Below, in pieces: positions 49,777 through 58,918 of a DNA stretch of 64,000 nucleotides. Every line of letters begins with the position of its first letter. Position 1 is the stretch's first letter. A program made the position numbers and the translations under genes. A model generated the notes under the pieces. It ran no database searches, was not told the DNA's origin, and was given only the letters and a program-made list of their open reading frames with translations. The stretch is from JABMQB01 sp964408795 (GTDB taxonomy: Bacteria > Bacteroidota > Bacteroidia > Bacteroidales > Prolixibacteraceae): NCBI GenBank assembly GCA_964408795.1, contig CAYPAW010000058.1:1-64000 (forward strand). Reading direction: 5' to 3'.

Positions 49777-50373
49777 ATGGCAGTAACAGTCGGCATAACC
49801 GGAGGCATGGGAAGCGGCAAAAGCATAGCATGTAAAATCTTCAGACTGCTGGATGTACCGGTTTTTGAAGCCGACGGGATTGCCAAAGAACTGCTTGATA
49901 ATCATCCGGAAATAAGAAATGAACTGACATCCCTCTTTGGAGAATCCATTTATCTTTCAGGTCAGGGGGCAAACCGAAAAAAACTGGCATCCCTGATCTT
50001 TCATGATCCGGTTGCCCTGATGAAAGTAAACAACATAATTCATCCACGGGTACGGGAAGCATTCATACATTGGACCCGGCAACAGAAAGCTCCCTATGTG
50101 CTGCATGAAGCAGCGATCCTTTTTGAAAGTGGATTCTACAAAATGATGGACCGGAATATTCTGATCAGAGCCGATAAAGAACTGCGCATACAACGCATCA
50201 TGAAAAGGGATGGCCTTTCCCGGGAGCAGATTAAAGCCCGAATGGATCAACAATGGCCGGATGAAAAAAAAGCTCAGCTGGCGGATTATATTCTGGTTAA
50301 CAACCATGAATTGCTGCTTCCGGAGATTCTCAGGATTCATAAAAAAATAGAAGAATATGGCAAAATTTGGTAA
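49777..50373 (+). CDS. coaE: Dephospho-CoA kinase
   Basis: A 198-residue P-loop kinase for the last step of coenzyme A synthesis. Walker A is GITGGMGSGKSIACKIF; the lid and substrate region includes VFEADGIAKELL, NNIIHPRVREAF and DRNILIRADKELRIQRIMKR. ATG 49777 is chosen because the upstream start overlaps the YbbR gene by 26 bases and lacks family support. The next gene overlaps its end by 17 bases. Confidence 0.95.
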   Translation: MAVTVGITGGMGSGKSIACKIFRLLDVPVFEADGIAKELLDNHPEIRNELTSLFGESIYLSGQGANRKKLASLIFHDPVALMKVNNIIHPRVREAFIHWTRQQKAPYVLHEAAILFESGFYKMMDRNILIRADKELRIQRIMKRDGLSREQIKARMDQQWPDEKKAQLADYILVNNHELLLPEILRIHKKIEEYGKIW

Positions 50374-51088
50374 ATGGATCGGAGGCGGACTGGGATGGGC
50401 TGTAGGAGGCCCTTTAGGAGCGATCTTTGGATTCATGATCGGATCGGTTTTCGATGGAACCTCAGTCCGTACATCCGATTATCCGGGAGCATCCCGGGGT
50501 CAAACCACCCCGGGAGGGTACGTGATGAGCCTTCTGGTTCTTATTGCTGCCGTGATGAAAGCCGATGGAAGAGTATTGCGTTCGGAACTCGATTATGTGA
50601 AGAAATTCCTGGTACAGAATTTCGGCCACGATACGGCCCAGGAAGCCCTCAAGATGCTTCAGGATCTCCTGAAACAAAACATCCCGGTAACCGATGTATG
50701 CCGTCAGATTGAACATCACATGAACTACTCCTCGCGATTGCAACTTATGCATTTTCTCTTCGGCGTAGCCCATGCCGACGGAAAAGTCGACCCCATTGAG
50801 TTGCAGCTGATCGAGAAAATGTGCCTTTCGATGGGAATCAGCCCTTCCGACTTTGAATCCGTAAAGGCTATGTTCGTGAAAGATGCCAATGCTGCCTATA
50901 AAATACTGGAAATAGACCCATCGGCTTCCAACGAGGAAATAAAAAAAGCATACCGGCGTATGGCCATGAAATACCACCCCGACAAAGTAAGCCACCTGGG
51001 TGAGGATTTCCAAAAAGCGGCCAAAGATAAATTCCAGAAAGTGAATCAGGCGTATCAAACCATCAAAGAAGAACGAAAAATCGCATAA
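50357..51088 (+). CDS. TerB and J-domain co-chaperone-like protein
   Basis: A 243-residue protein similar in layout to DjlA. It has an N-terminal Gly-rich hydrophobic segment (WIGGGLGWAVGGPLGAIFGF), a TerB-like helical domain (about residues 55-165, AAVMKADGRVLRSELDYVKK and VAHADGKVDPIELQLIEKM), and a C-terminal J domain with the HPD motif (KYHPDKVSHLG). The J domain should stimulate a DnaK ATPase; the TerB part may sense metal or membrane state. It overlaps coaE by 17 bases and ends at a strong terminator. Confidence 0.88.
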   Translation: MAKFGKWIGGGLGWAVGGPLGAIFGFMIGSVFDGTSVRTSDYPGASRGQTTPGGYVMSLLVLIAAVMKADGRVLRSELDYVKKFLVQNFGHDTAQEALKMLQDLLKQNIPVTDVCRQIEHHMNYSSRLQLMHFLFGVAHADGKVDPIELQLIEKMCLSMGISPSDFESVKAMFVKDANAAYKILEIDPSASNEEIKKAYRRMAMKYHPDKVSHLGEDFQKAAKDKFQKVNQAYQTIKEERKIA

Positions 51089-51122
51089 AAAAACCCGGAA
51101 TATATTTTTCCGGGTTTTTTTT
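51087..51122. terminator. Bidirectional terminator
   Basis: AAAAACCCGGAA pairs with TTCCGGGTTTTT around a short AT loop. It serves both the plus-strand YbbR-coaE-J unit and the convergent minus-strand PUR gene. Confidence 0.9.
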
Positions 51123-51142
51123 CTTTTGATTTGCTCAATTAA

Positions 51143-51532
51143 TCAGCTGTTTAAATCGTCAAACTCAATATCCGTAAATCCTTTTTTTTTCTCACTCCCT
51201 TCCATGACAGCAGCCACTTCCCCATCTTCCTCTTCCATTTCCTCCGGCTGCTTATCCCGAATATAGCCTATCACATCAAGAAGACTGTCAGTGAATTTGT
51301 CAAAATCTTCTTTGTAAAGGAATACCTTATGTTTCTCATAATGAAATTTTCCTTCATTCTCAAACTTTTTCTTGCTTTCTGTAATGGTAAGGTAAAACTC
51401 ATCATTACGGGTACTTTTGACATCAAAAAAATAGGTTCGTTTGCCTGCGCGGATAACCTTAGAATAAATCTCCTGTCGGAACCGGCTCTCTTCCTCGTTG
51501 TTTTTTTCTTTTTTTGATACTCCTTCCATCAT
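51143..51532 (-). CDS. PUR-family DNA/RNA-binding protein (DUF3276)
   Basis: A 129-residue protein with one PUR repeat (IYSKVIRAGKRTYFFDVKST, FYLTITESKK, VFLYKEDFDKFTDSLLDVIG) and an acidic tail (EEMEEEDGEVAAV). Single-repeat PUR proteins of Bacteroidota and spirochaetes bind nucleic acid as dimers. The Lys/Glu-rich first 20 residues may be disordered; a start one codon later is equally possible. Monocistronic with its own -7 box. Confidence 0.88.
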   Translation of the reverse strand: MMEGVSKKEKNNEEESRFRQEIYSKVIRAGKRTYFFDVKSTRNDEFYLTITESKKKFENEGKFHYEKHKVFLYKEDFDKFTDSLLDVIGYIRDKQPEEMEEEDGEVAAVMEGSEKKKGFTDIEFDDLNS

Positions 51533-51572
51533 AATATATTTTGGTACAATCGATATGTTCTGGAACCGGATT

Positions 51573-51580
51573 CAAATATA
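51573..51580 (-). promoter_or_regulatory. -7 element of the PUR gene
   Basis: On the minus strand TATATTTG stands 40 bases before ATG 51532. No good -33 box was seen. Confidence 0.45.
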
Positions 51581-51670
51581 AAAAAATCTGCGCAAAAAAT
51601 TTAAAAAGTGTTAAGAAATACAGCAACCCGTATCAATCTGATCACAGAACGGTCTGTTTTCTTTCCACCC

Positions 51671-52543
51671 CTAATAAATGGTTTTTTTGGCTGCCAATAA
51701 GGTATTCAGCAACAAGGACACCCGGGTCATGGGGCCAACTCCCCCGGGAACAGGGGTTATGTACGAGCAATGAGTAGCCACTTCATCGAAAAGCACATCC
51801 CCTTTCAAGGCAAATCCTGATTTTGTACGGTCCGATTTTACGCGTGTTGTTCCCACGTCAATGACCACTGCCCCCTCCCTGACCATATCACCTTTCACAA
51901 ATCCGGGATGCCCGATGGCAGCAATCAGAATATCAGCCTGGCGGCAGATCTCCTTCAGATTTCTTGTGCGGCTGTGAGCTACGGTTACCGTGGCGTTCAC
52001 TGTTTTCTGGGACATCAGAATACTCAGAGGACGCCCCACGATGTTGCTTCTTCCAATGATGACACAGTTCTTCCCCGAAGTTGCAATGTTGTATCGTTTC
52101 AACAATTCAAGAATACCGTACGGAGTCGCCGAAACAAAGGAAGGCAGACCGATCACGGTCCGGCCTACATTCACGGGGTGAAAGCCATCCACATCTTTTC
52201 CCGGATCAATGGCTTCAATGACTTTCTGCTCCGAAATATGTCCGGGCAAGGGCAGCTGCACGATGAATCCATCCAGGGACGAATCCGCATTCAGTGCCAA
52301 TACCGTGTCGAGGAGTTCTTTCTCGGTTACCGTTTCTTCAAACCGGATGAGAGAGGCCTGAAAACCTACCGCTTCACAATCTTTTATTTTATAGGCAACA
52401 TACGTCTCGCTCCCCCCATCGTGCCCGACCAGTACAGTGGCCAAATGAGGAGGCCTCTCACCTCCCTGAACACGCCTTGTCACTTCAGCAGCAATCTCTT
52501 CCTTGATCTCCGCTGCTACTTTCTTCCCGTCCATTAAAATCAT
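51671..52543 (-). CDS. folD: Bifunctional methylenetetrahydrofolate dehydrogenase/cyclohydrolase
   Basis: A 290-residue FolD of one-carbon metabolism, interconverting methylene-, methenyl- and formyl-tetrahydrofolate. Blocks: YVAYKIKDCEAVGFQASLI (catalytic lysine), GFIVQLPLPGHISEQKVIEA, KDVDGFHPVNVGRTV, VIIGRSNIVGRPLSILM and GGVGPMTRVSLLLNTL. Full length. ATG 52534 is an alternative start 3 codons in. Single gene between the PUR and ffh genes. Confidence 0.97.
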   Translation of the reverse strand: MILMDGKKVAAEIKEEIAAEVTRRVQGGERPPHLATVLVGHDGGSETYVAYKIKDCEAVGFQASLIRFEETVTEKELLDTVLALNADSSLDGFIVQLPLPGHISEQKVIEAIDPGKDVDGFHPVNVGRTVIGLPSFVSATPYGILELLKRYNIATSGKNCVIIGRSNIVGRPLSILMSQKTVNATVTVAHSRTRNLKEICRQADILIAAIGHPGFVKGDMVREGAVVIDVGTTRVKSDRTKSGFALKGDVLFDEVATHCSYITPVPGGVGPMTRVSLLLNTLLAAKKTIY

Positions 52544-52864
52544 GGTTATTCAAATTAATTGTTCATAAAGAATCCACCATCAAAAAGAGGGGATGGTATT
52601 TAATCCATGGGATTATGAAACCAAATACAAAAACGTATAACCCCTTTGGTCCGGAGTCCGATGTCAGAAATGTCGCTCGCTTCTGATTTCCGTCTTTGGT
52701 TTCCTGACTTACAATTCCACGCAACGACAACCAAAACTCTCTCCGGTCATCCATCGGCAGATATCCCTGTCCGGTCTTTAGTCAGCCCCCCTGAATTTCA
52801 GGGGAGCATCGTAAGAAAATGCAGCGGCATTCCGATAGCACGTGGGTACGGCGAATCATTTTGT
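52544..52864. other. Spacer between ffh and folD, no feature recognised
   Basis: A short minus-strand open frame (52563-52754) has no recognisable product, and GC and codon pattern look non-coding. CCCCCCTGAATTTCAGGGG near 52784-52803 can form a hairpin just downstream of ffh but lacks a T-run. Confidence 0.4.
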
Positions 52865-54202
52865 TTAAAAAGGTCTCCCTCTTTGCATGTTTCCCATCAC
52901 CTGCCGCATATTCTTCCCCTGGGAAACCATTTTCATCATTTTCCTGGTTTCGCTGAATTGCTTTAGCAACTGGTTGACTTCCTGTATGGTTCTTCCCGAA
53001 CCGTTGGCAATTCGTTTCCGTCTGCTTCCATTCAGCACGGCTGGATTTTCCCTTTCTTCCGCCGTCATGGAAAAAATGATCGACTCAATTTGCTTAAATG
53101 AATCATCGTCCATGTCTACATTTTTCAGGGCTTTGCCCATTCCGGGGATCATCGATGCCACATCCTTCAGGTTTCCCATCTTTTTTACCTGGTTGATCTG
53201 CCGCAGAAAATCGTTGAAGTTAAACTGATTTTTCGCGAGTTTTTTCTTCAGTATCCTTGCCTCATCTGCATCATACTGTTCCTGGGCTTTTTCCACCAGG
53301 GTAACAATATCCCCCATACCCAGAATTCTGTCAGCCATCCTGTCAGGATGAAAAACATCCAGTGCATCGATCTTTTCTCCGGTACCTACAAATTTAATGG
53401 GTTTGTTGACGACCGAACGGATCGACAAAGCAGCTCCTCCACGGGTATCTCCATCCAGTTTGGTAAGCACCACTCCATCAAAATTCAGGGTTTCATTAAA
53501 CTCCCGGGCTGTATTCACCGCATCCTGACCGGTCATTGCATCTACAACAAAAAGGATCTCATGGGGATTGACTGCTTTTTTGATCGAAGCAATTTCCTTC
53601 ATCATCAAGGCATCGATCGCCAACCGCCCTGCCGTATCAATGATAACCAGATCAAATCCATTTCTTCTGGCATGTTTGATCGCTGCCTCACTGATGGCAA
53701 CCGGATCCCGGTTTCCCTCTTCCGTATAAACGGGAATCCCTGTCTGCTCGCCCAAAACCTTCAGCTGCTCAATGGCTGCCGGCCGGTATACATCACCGGC
53801 AACCAAAAGAGGATGCTTCCCCTTCCGGGTCTTTAACAAATGGCCCAGTTTGGCTGAAAAAGTGGTTTTCCCCGATCCCTGTAAACCCGACATTAAAATG
53901 ACCGTGGGTTGGCCACTTAAATTAATATCACTGAAGGTCCCCCCCATCAGCAATGCCAACTCATCGTGGACAATCTTCACCATCATCTGACCGGGCTTAA
54001 CCGCCGTAAGAACTTTTTGTCCCAACGCTTTTTCCTTCACCGTGTCGGTAAACCCTTTGGCTATCTTAAAATTTACATCCGCATCCAGCAAGGCCCGCCG
54101 AATCTCCTTCAACGTCTCAGCTACATTGATCTCCGTGATCAACCCCTGCCCTTTCAACAGCTTAAACGACCGATCAAGCCGTTCACTTAAATTTTCAAAC
54201 AT
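52865..54202 (-). CDS. ffh: Signal recognition particle protein Ffh
   Basis: A 445-residue SRP GTPase that targets nascent membrane proteins. N domain helices (residues 1-85), then the GTPase with GLQGSGKTTFSAKLG, DVYRPAAIEQL, IIDTAGRLAIDALM and LTKLDGDTRGGAALS. The C-terminal M domain is Met-rich (MGNLKDVASMIPGMGKAL, SETRKMMKMVSQGKNMRQ) and carries the RNA-binding SRRKRIANGSG. The SRP RNA gene was not found in the window. Confidence 0.98.
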   Translation of the reverse strand: MFENLSERLDRSFKLLKGQGLITEINVAETLKEIRRALLDADVNFKIAKGFTDTVKEKALGQKVLTAVKPGQMMVKIVHDELALLMGGTFSDINLSGQPTVILMSGLQGSGKTTFSAKLGHLLKTRKGKHPLLVAGDVYRPAAIEQLKVLGEQTGIPVYTEEGNRDPVAISEAAIKHARRNGFDLVIIDTAGRLAIDALMMKEIASIKKAVNPHEILFVVDAMTGQDAVNTAREFNETLNFDGVVLTKLDGDTRGGAALSIRSVVNKPIKFVGTGEKIDALDVFHPDRMADRILGMGDIVTLVEKAQEQYDADEARILKKKLAKNQFNFNDFLRQINQVKKMGNLKDVASMIPGMGKALKNVDMDDDSFKQIESIIFSMTAEERENPAVLNGSRRKRIANGSGRTIQEVNQLLKQFSETRKMMKMVSQGKNMRQVMGNMQRGRPF

Positions 54203-54363
54203 GCGCTTTTCCTTTCCTCTGAATTAAGTTCTGCAAAAATAAAAAAAATAATGCTAAAAAACATAAACCCTTATCACATTAATTATCAATAACATAAAAT
54301 AATAAATCAAAGAAATTATCAAAATGATAGTACTTTGTATTGCATAGATCTATTTTTTGTTTA

Positions 54364-54371
54364 TATATTTG
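54364..54371 (+). promoter_or_regulatory. -7 element of the repeat protein-PadR-PspC operon
   Basis: TATATTTG is preceded by ATTG 21 bases upstream. AGTACTTTGTATTGCATAG (54329-54347) just before has a partly symmetric form and may be a PadR binding site. The leader to ATG 54494 is about 115 bases. Confidence 0.45.
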
Positions 54372-54493
54372 CATAACAAATAACAATGTAAAAAAAGGTA
54401 ATTTTCTAAAAAAAGTTCTATATAAAGTGTAACCCTTTAAAAAAAGGATCGTCTTAAAAACAAAAAAGAATACGAAAGCAAAAACAAAAAGCC

Positions 54494-54982
54494 ATGAAAA
54501 CAAAAAACAATGTTCAGCAAGCAATCTCCCATTCAACGGCACTGGTTATCGGATTGGTATTAACAGGTTTTACAGGAATTGCCCAGGGATCAACCCATGA
54601 TTTCTTTGCAGATACCCATAGTGGGGCCAATGCAGAAATACGGGATAATAAATCATCCGTAACGGTTGAGGCATTTATCCGTTCCGAAGCCATGGTCCTT
54701 GAGATGAAATCTTCACTGGCACTGGAAGCATGGATGTTTGCCGGTTCGGATTACGATGTTTCGACAATCTCCTATGAAAAAGAAACGGAACTTCCGCTGG
54801 AAATTGAAAACTGGATGATGGAAGATATCCAGGCAATGACCTTCGAACAGGAAGAGGAAGCTCCCCTGGGAATCGAAAGCTGGATGACAAACAATAACCG
54901 GGCATTCACCTTCGAACACGAAGAAGAAACTTCCCTGAAACTTGAAGACTGGATGTTCAGCCATGGAATGGTAAACTTTTAA
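54494..54982 (+). CDS. Exported protein with four LxLExWM repeats
   Basis: A 162-residue protein with a signal peptide (about residues 1-32, ending near GIAQG). The mature part is acidic. The second half is a string of short repeats: SSLALEAWMF, TELPLEIENWMM, EAPLGIESWMT and ETSLKLEDWMF, each preceded by a Glu-rich stretch (FEQEEE, FEHEEE). No domain is known to me. It leads the PadR-PspC operon; similar small repeat proteins appear beside such operons in related bacteria, as I recall. A role in envelope stress sensing is possible but unproven. Confidence 0.7.
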   Translation: MKTKNNVQQAISHSTALVIGLVLTGFTGIAQGSTHDFFADTHSGANAEIRDNKSSVTVEAFIRSEAMVLEMKSSLALEAWMFAGSDYDVSTISYEKETELPLEIENWMMEDIQAMTFEQEEEAPLGIESWMTNNNRAFTFEHEEETSLKLEDWMFSHGMVNF

Positions 54983-55044
54983 GGTGTATACGGGTAGTAT
55001 TGGAAGGATCAATCTATGAACTATGTAAAGGAAAGGGAAAAACC

Positions 55045-55377
55045 ATGAAAACAGAAAAAACAAAAGCACAAATGAGAAAAGGGATCCTGGAATATTGCAT
55101 CCTTCTTGTACTGAAAGAAAAACCTCAATATGCCATCACAATTCTGCAGGTATTAAAGGATTCAAAACTGATCATTGTGGAAGGAACTCTGTACCCCCTG
55201 CTTACCCGGTTAAAAAACGAAGGGTTGCTGACCTATAAATGGGAAGAATCCACCCTGGGACCTCCTCGCAAGTATTACCAACTTACCAACAAAGGAGAGA
55301 ATTTTCTGAAGGATCTGGAAGGCTCATGGAATGAATTGGTAAGTGCCGTACAATGGATTTACCAAAAGAGTGCATAA
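55045..55377 (+). CDS. PadR-family transcriptional regulator
   Basis: A 110-residue winged-helix regulator. Helices and wing are visible: GILEYCILLVLKEKPQYAIT, VEGTLYPLLTRLKNEGLLTY, WEESTLGPPRKYYQLTNKGE. The short C-terminal helix gives the dimer interface. ATG 55045 starts the protein; an earlier start at 55000 adds 15 residues of no family match. It lies 62 bases after the repeat-protein gene and 170 bases before the PspC gene, and probably represses its own operon. Confidence 0.92.
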   Translation: MKTEKTKAQMRKGILEYCILLVLKEKPQYAITILQVLKDSKLIIVEGTLYPLLTRLKNEGLLTYKWEESTLGPPRKYYQLTNKGENFLKDLEGSWNELVSAVQWIYQKSA

Positions 55378-55547
55378 TTTAGGGAAAAAAAGAAAAATAC
55401 AACGTGAACACCATGAAACGAGCATCGTCCATATTGTTACCCAAGGCTATGATGCAAGCTATGCGGGTTCCATTGGCCCTGGGGTTTGAACATACATTGA
55501 TTGCATTATATACTTGATATACTAAATCTTAAATTTACTTTACACTC

Positions 55548-56177
55548 ATGAAAAAGACCTATACCATAAACATCAGCGGAACGGTTTTTCATATTGAAGA
55601 AGATGCGTATGAAAAACTCAATCTTTACCTGACCGGATTAAAACAGCATTTTGGCAACGATGCGGAAGGGGCTGAAATTGTTGCCGATATTGAAGCACGT
55701 ATTGCCGAGATATTTCAGGCACACAAAACACCCGACAAAGAAGTGATCACCATGGAATGGGTGGATGAGGTAATTGAAACCATGGGAGTTCCGGAAGATT
55801 TTGAAGCCGAAGGAACACCCGGGCCGCGAAATGCCGGGAAAACATCAAAAAGGCTCTACCGGGATCCCGATCATAAAACGATTGGAGGAGTATGCTCCGG
55901 ACTGGCGGCCTATTTCACGATGGATCCTGTCATCATGCGCCTGATATTTTTTGTGTTGCTCCTGCTCAACGGACTGGGATTGCTGATTTACATCATTCTC
56001 TGGATTGCTGTGCCTGAGGCCAGAACCACTGCTCAGCGTCTCGAAATGCGCGGAGAACCTGTCACCATAGAAAATATCGAAAAATGGATTAAAAAAGAAT
56101 ACCAGGATATCAAAAAACGGGTGAAAAAGCCAAACCCCGGAAAAGAGGTCCGAAAAACAGTGCCCCCAAAAGAGTAA
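55548..56177 (+). CDS. PspC-domain membrane protein
   Basis: A 209-residue protein with a cytoplasmic N-terminal domain (TYTINISGTVFHIEEDAYEK, IVADIEARIAEIFQ) typical of Bacteroidota PspC proteins. A PspC domain follows near residues 100-155: KRLYRDPDHKTIGGVCSGLA and two close membrane helices (MRLIFFVLLLLNGLGLLIYI, ILWIAVPEA). The tail is basic. PspC proteins take part in membrane-stress responses; pairing with a PadR regulator is common in this phylum. Confidence 0.9.
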   Translation: MKKTYTINISGTVFHIEEDAYEKLNLYLTGLKQHFGNDAEGAEIVADIEARIAEIFQAHKTPDKEVITMEWVDEVIETMGVPEDFEAEGTPGPRNAGKTSKRLYRDPDHKTIGGVCSGLAAYFTMDPVIMRLIFFVLLLLNGLGLLIYIILWIAVPEARTTAQRLEMRGEPVTIENIEKWIKKEYQDIKKRVKKPNPGKEVRKTVPPKE

Positions 56178-56269
56178 AAGACCAAAACGAAACCGTAAGG
56201 ATCCTTTGAGGATCTTTGAATGCTTCCCGGCAGGAGTATTTTCCGGACTGATGATCGCTGTAACGACCG

Positions 56270-57238
56270 TCAGGAAGGATTGTTCTCAGTTTTTACTATT
56301 CTTCGTATGCGGTAGGGGGTTTTGTGTTGCGATTCAAAATAGGTGCGCATTTGCAATTCAGCAAGAACCCCAATGGTTATAAACTGAATTCCACCCATTA
56401 CCAGTAAGATTCCCAAAAGCAACAGGGGTTTCCCCCAGATATCGTGTCCGCTGATTTTAAGAATCAACAGATAAAGGTTGATCAACACCCCAATACCCAG
56501 GGTTATGATTCCCAGGCCCCCGAAAAAATGCATGGGTTGTTGAAGATATTTTTTAAAAAATAACATGAGCAGCAAATCACTCAATACGCGGGTTGTACGG
56601 TTCAGATTGTATTTTGATTTTCCATATTTTCGTGGACGGTGATGAACATCTGTCTGCGTAATGCGGGTTGCACCTTCGAGGGTTACCAAAACCGGTATAT
56701 ACCGGTGCAGTTCTCCGTAAATGTGAATGCTTTTGATAATCTCCCGGGTAAAGATCTTCAGGGTACACCCCAGGTCTTTCATTTGAATTCCGGTGGATTT
56801 GCGGATCATATAATTGGCAATCTTGGAAGGTATTTTCCGGAGGAACATTCCATCTTTCCGGTTTGCCCTGACGCCGGCCACCATGTCCCAATCTTCTTTT
56901 TCCATCATCTCTAACAGGCGGGGTATGTCCGCCGGGTCATTTTGGAGATCTCCATCCAGAAGCACTACATATTCCCCTTCTGCCTGGTCGATCCCCGCCT
57001 GAAGAGCGGAACTCTGACCGTAATTTCGTTTCAGTTCCACCATCACAAAGCGGCTGTCCCTGATTTCCAGTATCCGATCCCGGGTACCATCGGTTGACCC
57101 ATCATCCACAAAAATGGTCTCAAAATCGTACCCGTCCAGGGCTTTCTTGATTTGTTCACTCAGGGGCAAAACATTGGGCTCCTCGTTGTATACACAAATG
57201 ACCACGGATAGTTTCTTCCTGCATTCTTTTTTTTCCAT
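56270..57238 (-). CDS. Polyprenyl-phosphate glycosyltransferase, GT2 family
   Basis: A 322-residue GT2 enzyme of the dolichyl-phosphate-mannose/ArnC type, which makes undecaprenyl-phosphate-linked sugars. The nucleotide-sugar domain has LSVVICVYNEEPNVLPL, FVDDGSTDGTRDRI, LKRNYGQSSALQAGIDQAEG and VLLDGDLQNDP (DxD). Two C-terminal transmembrane helices follow (FFGGLGIITLGIGVLINLYL, LLLGILLVMGGIQFITIG). It is divergent from a GT39-type transferase that would use its product. Confidence 0.92.
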   Translation of the reverse strand: MEKKECRKKLSVVICVYNEEPNVLPLSEQIKKALDGYDFETIFVDDGSTDGTRDRILEIRDSRFVMVELKRNYGQSSALQAGIDQAEGEYVVLLDGDLQNDPADIPRLLEMMEKEDWDMVAGVRANRKDGMFLRKIPSKIANYMIRKSTGIQMKDLGCTLKIFTREIIKSIHIYGELHRYIPVLVTLEGATRITQTDVHHRPRKYGKSKYNLNRTTRVLSDLLLMLFFKKYLQQPMHFFGGLGIITLGIGVLINLYLLILKISGHDIWGKPLLLLGILLVMGGIQFITIGVLAELQMRTYFESQHKTPYRIRRIVKTENNPS

Positions 57239-57346
57239 TCCTGCCGGGGCTTCTGCCCTTTTTTTTATTATTTAGCGAAACGAATGTACTAAATCCTTCG
57301 TTAAGATGGTAATATTGTATTCAAAATCGCCTGAAGGGAAACAGAA

Positions 57347-58918
57347 ATGATCCACATACTGATTCAAAAAAAATATTTTCCCTGGTTGTTGTTTTTCTTT
57401 GCCTTTGGTTTGTTCTCACTAAACAACGGAGGAATCAGCATCTATTTTCTGGACGAAGCCAAGAATGCAGAATGTGCGCGTGAGATGCTTGAAGAGGGGG
57501 ATTTACTCAAACCCACTTTCAATTACACCCTGCGTCACGACAAACCCCCGTTGCACTATTTTTTCATGATGGGTTCCTATCTTTTATTTGGCATCAATGA
57601 ATGGTCGGCCCGTTTTTTTTCCGCTCTTTTCGGAGCCTTAACCCTTTTCATTACGTTTCTTTACACCCGTAAATTCCTCAATGCCAGGGTAGCTTTCTAT
57701 GCATGCCTCATTTTGTTATCCTCCATACACCTGAATATTCAGTTTCACTTTGCCGTTCCCGATCCGTACTTTATTTTCTTCCTCTGCTGGAGTTTTTTTC
57801 TCTTTTATTCGGCACTTACAACCGGTAAACAAAGAGATATTCTTCTGATGTATGTTTCCATCGGACTGGCTGTGTTAGCCAAGGGCCCGGCAGGTCTTCT
57901 GCTTCCCGGACTGGTCTTTCTGTTGTACCTGATCGTTACCCGGCAATTCACATGGACGCAGATAAAAAATCTCAGTCCGTTTACCGGCGCAGCCATTGTT
58001 TTGTTGATTGTTCTTCCATGGTTTATCTTAAACGGAGTGGAAACAAACGGAGTATGGACAAAAGATTTTTTCCTGCGGCATAATTTATACCGCTTTACCA
58101 ACGAAATGGAAGGTCATGGAGGAATCTTTCTGGTTCCCTTCTTCTATGTTTTTGCCGGAATGCTTCCCTTCATTTTCTTTATCATTCCGGCCATTAAACC
58201 GATCTGGAAGGCCGGAAATACATCCTGTCTGTTCTATTTCCTGATGGTTGCCTTATCCCTCATTGTTTTCTTTTCCTTATCCCAAACCAAACTCCCGAAT
58301 TATACGGTCCCTGCCTATCCTTTTCTGGCCATCGTCATTGCCTGGTATCTCACGGACGTTTCCAAGACCAGGAAGTCGATCATCCGGGCCTGGATGTGGA
58401 TTCTTTTTGTGCTGATGGTATTGGTTCCTGTGGGGGGTTATTTTGCACTCAGAAGCGATCCGGTGCTTCGTTCAGCCGCTCCCTGGGCCTGGTGGCTTTC
58501 GGTGCTTCCTGCCGGAAGCCTGGGAGCCCTTATCCTGCAGACCAGAAAAAAAACAGAAGCATCCTTACGTACCCTTGGGTATACTTTTATCCTTGCTTCA
58601 GTGCTCTTTTTTCTCCTTGTCTTCCCGGCTGTCGATAAACACAATCCCGTTGCAAAAAGTTTGCCCGTGCTCAAAAACAAAGAGGTGGCCTATTACAAAA
58701 AATTCAATCCTTCCTATTCCTTTTATCTGAAGAGAAAAATACCCGAACTGAACGAAGATGAAATCCCCTCTTTTTTTGAGAACAATCCCGGAGGGGTGCT
58801 GATATCAACCCAGAGGCATATAGAGGAACTGCATCTTCCGGAAGAGTACACCATTCTTTTCTCCGGAAAAGACCTGTTTGAAAACCCGGTAACGGTTCTT
58901 GTATCCCAACAACCTTAA
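57347..58918 (+). CDS. GT39/ArnT-type membrane glycosyltransferase
   Basis: A 523-residue multi-pass protein of the PMT/ArnT superfamily, which moves sugars from polyprenyl phosphate to lipid A, glycans or proteins on the outer face of the membrane. The first loop has the catalytic acidic pair in FLDEAKNAECAREM, and the following HDKPPLHYFFMMGS is diagnostic. About ten to twelve membrane helices follow, then a short periplasmic C-terminal domain. The GT2 neighbour probably makes its donor. Its stop overlaps the convergent PAP2 gene stop by 4 bases. Confidence 0.9.
   Translation: MIHILIQKKYFPWLLFFFAFGLFSLNNGGISIYFLDEAKNAECAREMLEEGDLLKPTFNYTLRHDKPPLHYFFMMGSYLLFGINEWSARFFSALFGALTLFITFLYTRKFLNARVAFYACLILLSSIHLNIQFHFAVPDPYFIFFLCWSFFLFYSALTTGKQRDILLMYVSIGLAVLAKGPAGLLLPGLVFLLYLIVTRQFTWTQIKNLSPFTGAAIVLLIVLPWFILNGVETNGVWTKDFFLRHNLYRFTNEMEGHGGIFLVPFFYVFAGMLPFIFFIIPAIKPIWKAGNTSCLFYFLMVALSLIVFFSLSQTKLPNYTVPAYPFLAIVIAWYLTDVSKTRKSIIRAWMWILFVLMVLVPVGGYFALRSDPVLRSAAPWAWWLSVLPAGSLGALILQTRKKTEASLRTLGYTFILASVLFFLLVFPAVDKHNPVAKSLPVLKNKEVAYYKKFNPSYSFYLKRKIPELNEDEIPSFFENNPGGVLISTQRHIEELHLPEEYTILFSGKDLFENPVTVLVSQQP

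Noticed and set aside
52563..52754. 63-codon minus-strand open frame between ffh and folD
   Set aside because: No domain, no promoter and no protein-like pattern; likely chance in a spacer.
55413..55520. Short open frame (about 35 codons) between padR and the PspC gene
   Set aside because: No similarity or start context; the gap may contain regulatory DNA but the frame is not convincing.
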